Below are positions 14,027 to 16,382 of a stretch of 16,382 nt of DNA, piece after piece. This DNA comes from JAUPVN01 sp964423475. Its GTDB lineage: Bacteria; Patescibacteriota; Saccharimonadia; Saccharimonadales; CAIOMD01. The position numbers and the translations under genes were made by a program. The stretch spans positions 1 to 16,382 of the forward strand of contig CAYRFD010000021.1 of assembly GCA_964423475.1 (NCBI GenBank), in the 5' to 3' direction. A model generated the notes under the pieces. The model worked only from the letters and a program-made list of their open reading frames with translations, made no database searches and was not told where the DNA came from. Numbering within the stretch: the stretch's first letter is position 1; every line of letters begins with the position of its first letter.

Positions 14027-15658
14027 ATGAGTAAAGTTGCACAATATTTACAAGAGCATGTAATTGGTGAGGTATTAACATCTTTAGATGCAAGAGAATA
14101 TTTTTCTACAGATGGTAGTATTTTTAAGGTTATGCCACAAATTATTGTGTACCCTAGGGCAGAAAACGATGTTCGTAAAATTGCACGATTTTCCTGGCAA
14201 CTTGCAGAACGTGGAAGGTTAGTGCCCCTAACTGCCAGAGGTTCTGGCACAGATCAGGCTGGTAGCGCACTAGGGCAGGGTATAATGATTGTTTTCCCGG
14301 CCCATATGAATAAAATCCTGGCGTTAGATTCTAATAAAAACTATGTGTCTGTTCAACCAGGAATAAATTATGGCAAAGTGCAACAAACTCTATTAACTCA
14401 TGGTCAATTTTTACCACCATTTCCGTCGTCTATGGAGTATTCTACAATTGGTGGCGCAGTAGCAAATAATGCTTCTGGCGAAAAATCGGTTAAATATGGT
14501 GCAACTAAAGACTACACAAAAATGTTAAGAGTTGTTTTAGCCAATGGCGAGGTAATTACAACTGGTAGGTTATCTAAAAAAGAACTAAGCCAAAAAAAGG
14601 GTTTACCAACTTTTGAGGGTGAGCTGTATAGATCTTTAGATAATATTTTTACAGATAATCAAGATCTTATAGAAAAATCTCAAATTAATGTTTCTAAAAA
14701 CTCTGCAGGTTATAATTTGTGGGATGTTAAAGGTAACGATGGCTCATTTGATTTAACTCCACTTTTTGTAGGGTCTCAAGGTACTTTAGGAATAATTACA
14801 GAGATAGTATTAGATACAGAGCCATATAATCCTCAAAAAACCTTATTAGTAGCTAATTTTGACGATACTGTAAAAGCCGGTCAGGCAGTACAAGAATTAC
14901 GTAAATTAAACCCAAGCGCTATAGAACTAGTAGATGTAAACTTATTAGATTTTTTGCACGATCATAACCCCAATCAGCTTAAAGATGTTGTTAAAGAACC
15001 CTACCCAAAAATAATACTTTTAATAGAATTTGATGATTCCTCTACTCATAAGCAAAAAAAAGGCGTTAAAAAAGCACATAAAATTTTAGAAAATTACGCA
15101 ACCGCGGTTGTTGCTACAAAAGATAGCAACGAACAAGAAGATTATTGGAAGATACGCCATAGTGCTGCAGCTGTTTTATGGCAAAATATTGGCAACAAAA
15201 AAGCTCTACCAGTAATAGAAGACGGAGTTGTACCGGTAGAAAGATTTAGCGAATTTTTGCAAAAATTATACGAGCTTTTTGATAGCTTTAATTTAGATGT
15301 AGCTGTTTGGGGGCACGCGGGTGATGGCAATTTACACATGCAACCGTTTTTTGATTTAAGCCAAGTGGGCGATAGGCAAAAAATATTTAAGCTTATGGAC
15401 GCTTATTATGAGATGGTAATTGCATTTGGGGGTACTACTTGTGGCGAACACAACGACGGCAGATTACGTGCACCGTATCTTGTTAAACTTTATGGCCAAG
15501 ACCTGTACGATGTATTTAAAAAAATAAAACAAATTTGTGACCCTTACGGAACATTAAACCCGGGCGTAAAACTAGACGTAACAATGCAAGATATCCAACC
15601 GTTTGTTCGTACAGAATACTCTTTAGCGCATTTGTACGATCATATGCCAAGAACTTAA
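14027..15658 (+). CDS. FAD-binding oxidoreductase, D-lactate dehydrogenase/glycolate oxidase GlcD type
   Basis: This 543-residue flavoenzyme oxidises a 2-hydroxy acid, probably D-lactate or glycolate, at FAD. The N-terminal PCMH FAD domain (about 35-265) shows ARGSGTDQAGSALG (70-83), SSMEYSTIGGAVANNASGE (134-152) and VGSQGTLGIITEI (248-260). The FAD-oxidase C domain (about 275-515) shows GHAGDGNLHMQPFFD (429-443) and TTCGEHNDGRLRAPYL (470-485), the family's active-site His motifs. The end NPGVK is normal, but a tail of about 28 residues follows. There is no CCG or 4Fe-4S domain as in the large FAD/Fe-S dehydrogenases, nor any GlcE/GlcF gene nearby, so the electron acceptor is unknown. The small membrane protein gene begins 3 bases after the stop and might supply a membrane anchor, which is inference. 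The exact substrate cannot be read from sequence. Confidence 0.9.
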   Translation: MSKVAQYLQEHVIGEVLTSLDAREYFSTDGSIFKVMPQIIVYPRAENDVRKIARFSWQLAERGRLVPLTARGSGTDQAGSALGQGIMIVFPAHMNKILALDSNKNYVSVQPGINYGKVQQTLLTHGQFLPPFPSSMEYSTIGGAVANNASGEKSVKYGATKDYTKMLRVVLANGEVITTGRLSKKELSQKKGLPTFEGELYRSLDNIFTDNQDLIEKSQINVSKNSAGYNLWDVKGNDGSFDLTPLFVGSQGTLGIITEIVLDTEPYNPQKTLLVANFDDTVKAGQAVQELRKLNPSAIELVDVNLLDFLHDHNPNQLKDVVKEPYPKIILLIEFDDSSTHKQKKGVKKAHKILENYATAVVATKDSNEQEDYWKIRHSAAAVLWQNIGNKKALPVIEDGVVPVERFSEFLQKLYELFDSFNLDVAVWGHAGDGNLHMQPFFDLSQVGDRQKIFKLMDAYYEMVIAFGGTTCGEHNDGRLRAPYLVKLYGQDLYDVFKKIKQICDPYGTLNPGVKLDVTMQDIQPFVRTEYSLAHLYDHMPRT

Positions 15659-15661
15659 ATT

Positions 15662-15931
15662 ATGGAAACAATTTTAAACATTGGTGGTTATATAGGCTCT
15701 ATCCTTTTAGTTGTATCTTTTATGCTTGTCACTAGGGGTAAATGGAAACCTCAAAGCAAATATTATTTATTTGCTAATTTAATTGGGGCTACATTGCTTG
15801 CCATATACCAATTTTGGTTAGGTGCTTATGCGGGTGTGCTATTAAATGTAGTTTTTGCGAGTGTAGCTTTATGGGGTATCATAACTTATTGGCCATCTAT
15901 AAAAAGTTCAAGTAAAAAGCGTAAAACTTGA
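15662..15931 (+). CDS. Small CBU_0592-like three-helix membrane protein
   Basis: The 89-residue protein has three hydrophobic helices (about 5-22, 34-51 and 55-77) and a lysine-rich cytoplasmic-type tail (SIKSSSKKRKT). The pattern of IGSILLVVSFMLVTRGKW followed by a polar turn, YYLFANLIGATLLAIY and a third helix resembles the CBU_0592-like membrane family, which has no known function. It starts 3 bases after the FAD oxidase stop, with no Shine-Dalgarno, so it is almost surely co-transcribed and possibly coupled. Its stop is TGA. A partner or anchoring role for the oxidase is only suggested by position. The -35 of the following tRNA-Leu overlaps its stop codon. Confidence 0.78.
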   Translation: METILNIGGYIGSILLVVSFMLVTRGKWKPQSKYYLFANLIGATLLAIYQFWLGAYAGVLLNVVFASVALWGIITYWPSIKSSSKKRKT

Positions 15932-15956
15932 TTATACCAAAATAAATAAGTATCAT
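15928..15956 (+). promoter_or_regulatory. Promoter of tRNA-Leu(GAG)
   Basis: TTGATT (15928-15933) and TATCAT (15951-15956) are separated by exactly 17 bp. The predicted start near 15963 is 21 bases before the tRNA. The -35 begins inside the preceding gene's stop codon region. A GATAAT at 15968-15973 is an alternative -10. Confidence 0.5.
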
Positions 15957-15983
15957 AACTAAAAGTAGATAATGTTGTTATTT

Positions 15984-16069
15984 GCGCGAGTGGCGGAATG
16001 GTAGACGCGCTACCTTGAGGTGGTAGTGGGAGCAATCCTGTGGAGGTTCAAATCCTCTCTCGCGCACCA
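15984..16069 (+). tRNA. tRNA-Leu (anticodon GAG, reads CUC/CUU)
   Basis: The 86-base class II tRNA has the same acceptor GCGCGAG/CTCGCGC, discriminator A16066 and encoded CCA as the first Leu tRNA. The anticodon stem is CTACC/GGTAG with loop TTGAGGT, placing GAG at 16017-16019. The variable arm GGGA/TCCT keeps pairing relative to the other copy through an A-U to G-C swap plus a G-U pair. The T-arm and acceptor are identical in both. Confidence 0.96.
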
Positions 16070-16082
16070 CATTAAAATAGTG

Positions 16083-16088
16083 TATAAT
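16083..16088 (+). promoter_or_regulatory. -10 element for tRNA-Val
   Basis: TATAAT directly preceded by TG lies in the 30-base gap between tRNA-Leu(GAG) and tRNA-Val. The predicted start near 16095 is 5 bases before the tRNA. A -35 would fall inside the Leu tRNA and does not match. Confidence 0.45.
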
Positions 16089-16099
16089 GTTAAAAGTTT

Positions 16100-16176
16100 G
16101 GGTGATTAGCTCAGTTGGCTAGAGCATCTCGTTTACACCGAGGGGGTCGGGGGTTCGAGTCCCTCATCACCCACCA
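16100..16176 (+). tRNA. tRNA-Val (anticodon TAC)
   Basis: The 77-base tRNA has acceptor GGGTGAT/ATCACCC (16100-16106 with 16166-16172), discriminator A16173 and encoded CCA. The D-stem is GCTC/GAGC, the anticodon stem TCTCG/CGAGG with loop TTTACAC giving anticodon TAC, and the T-arm contains GTTCGAGTC. Its U34 is of the kind that is often wobble-modified, and trhO lies in the same window. Confidence 0.96.
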
Positions 16177-16184
16177 AATAAAGT

Positions 16185-16207
16185 CCGTCTCTTTAGAGGC
16201 GGTTTTT
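16185..16207 (+). terminator. Rho-independent terminator after tRNA-Val
   Basis: CCGTCTC (16185-16191), loop TTTA and GAGGCGG (16196-16202) form a 7-bp stem with one G-U pair, followed by TTTTT. It begins 9 bases after the tRNA CCA and ends the Leu/Val transcripts. Confidence 0.88.
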
Positions 16208-16224
16208 ATTAATAAAAAGATTAC

Positions 16225-16253
16225 TTGAGATAATCTAATCATTTTAGTACAAT
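16225..16253 (+). promoter_or_regulatory. Sigma70-type promoter of tRNA-Phe
   Basis: TTGAGA (16225-16230) and TACAAT (16248-16253) are separated by 17 bp. The predicted start near 16260 is 10 bases before the tRNA. This is the best -35/-10 pair in the window. Confidence 0.6.
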
Positions 16254-16269
16254 TATACAGTTACTATGT

Positions 16270-16345
16270 GGCTCTTTAGCTCAGTTGGTAGAGCAGAGGC
16301 TTGAAGAGCCTTGTGTCCCCAGTTCGAGTCTGGGAGGAGCCACCA
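16270..16345 (+). tRNA. tRNA-Phe (anticodon GAA)
   Basis: The 76-base tRNA has acceptor GGCTCTT/AGGAGCC (16270-16276 with 16335-16341, one G-U pair), discriminator A16342 and encoded CCA. The D-stem is GCTC/GAGC, the anticodon stem GAGGC/GCCTT with loop TTGAAGA giving anticodon GAA, and the T-arm contains AGTTCGAGTCT. Confidence 0.96.
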
Positions 16346-16353
16346 ATAAAACA

Positions 16354-16381
16354 GTCCGAGCCGTTTGGCTTGGGCTTTTTT
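16354..16381 (+). terminator. Rho-independent terminator after tRNA-Phe
   Basis: GTCCGAGCC (16354-16362), loop GTTT and GGCTTGGGC (16367-16375) form a 9-bp stem with two or three G-U pairs, followed by six T residues to the window end. Confidence 0.88.
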
Positions 16382-16382
16382 A

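Noticed and set aside
15876..15960. GTATCATAACT occurring twice (15876 and 15950)
   Set aside because: One copy is inside codons of the CBU-like gene and the other overlaps the tRNA -10; an 11-base match at this distance in AT-rich DNA may be chance.
13874..16345. tRNA-associated integrated element
   Set aside because: No integrase, no duplicated 3' tRNA end apart from the complete second Leu gene, and the bracketed genes look like ordinary metabolism.
1..16382. Recoded TGA (Gly or Trp), as in some Patescibacteria
   Set aside because: TGA acts as the stop of two well-bounded genes (11799-11801 and 15929-15931), and I found no in-frame TGA interrupting a conserved domain.
1..16382. CRISPR array, insertion sequence, toxin-antitoxin or defence system
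   Set aside because: No regularly spaced repeats, transposase, paired small toxin genes or defence-type domains are visible.

Overview
The window looks like chromosomal DNA of a low-GC bacterium (about one third GC by eye, not counted) that uses the standard bacterial code: TGA ends both the 11418-11801 and 15662-15931 genes. The small compact proteins, a UvrC of only 498 residues, the gene run aminopeptidase / YvlD-like membrane protein / SecG / membrane-anchored peptide-binding protein, and paired ABC half-transporters ending in a shared HQSGGF tail fit a Patescibacteria (CPR) genome. Saccharibacteria is my best guess, by inference only; there is no rRNA or marker protein here to prove it. 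I see no phage, transposon, CRISPR array or plasmid feature.

Layout. 1-1079: 3' part of uvrA (+). 1123-2145: EamA/DMT transporter (+), whose stop codon directly abuts the stop of the convergent gene. 2146-5702: two ABC exporter half-transporters (-). 5832-7793: an MFS exporter and, upstream of it, a DedA membrane protein (-), 9 nt apart. 7858-11408: a + operon of trhO (tRNA uridine hydroxylase), uvrC and an M24 aminopeptidase P-like enzyme, with 3-nt and -1-nt junctions. 11418-13810: a + operon of a YvlD-like four-helix membrane protein, secG and a membrane-anchored oligopeptide-binding protein. 13874-16345: four CCA-encoding tRNA genes (Leu-CAG, Leu-GAG, Val-TAC, Phe-GAA). The two similar Leu genes bracket a two-gene unit made of an FAD-binding D-lactate/glycolate-type oxidase and a small CBU_0592-like membrane protein. 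Two good intrinsic terminators follow tRNA-Val and tRNA-Phe.

How the genes work together. UvrA and UvrC are two parts of the UvrABC nucleotide-excision repair machine, but lie in separate transcription units. The centre holds membrane export (two ABC halves, MFS, DMT) and lipid-carrier recycling (DedA). The secG operon joins protein export with a surface-anchored peptide binder, and the aminopeptidase just upstream could process peptides after uptake; for a lineage that scavenges nutrients this is plausible but inferred.

The most interesting signal is regulatory. Several first-of-operon genes have a TATAAT (often TGN-TATAAT) so close to the start codon that the predicted transcription start falls 0-4 nt before the ATG. 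This suggests leaderless or near-leaderless mRNAs, while genes inside operons (the M24 gene, secG) carry clear Shine-Dalgarno motifs. No stretch over 300 bases lacks a gene; the longest gap between genes is 129 bases (5703-5831).
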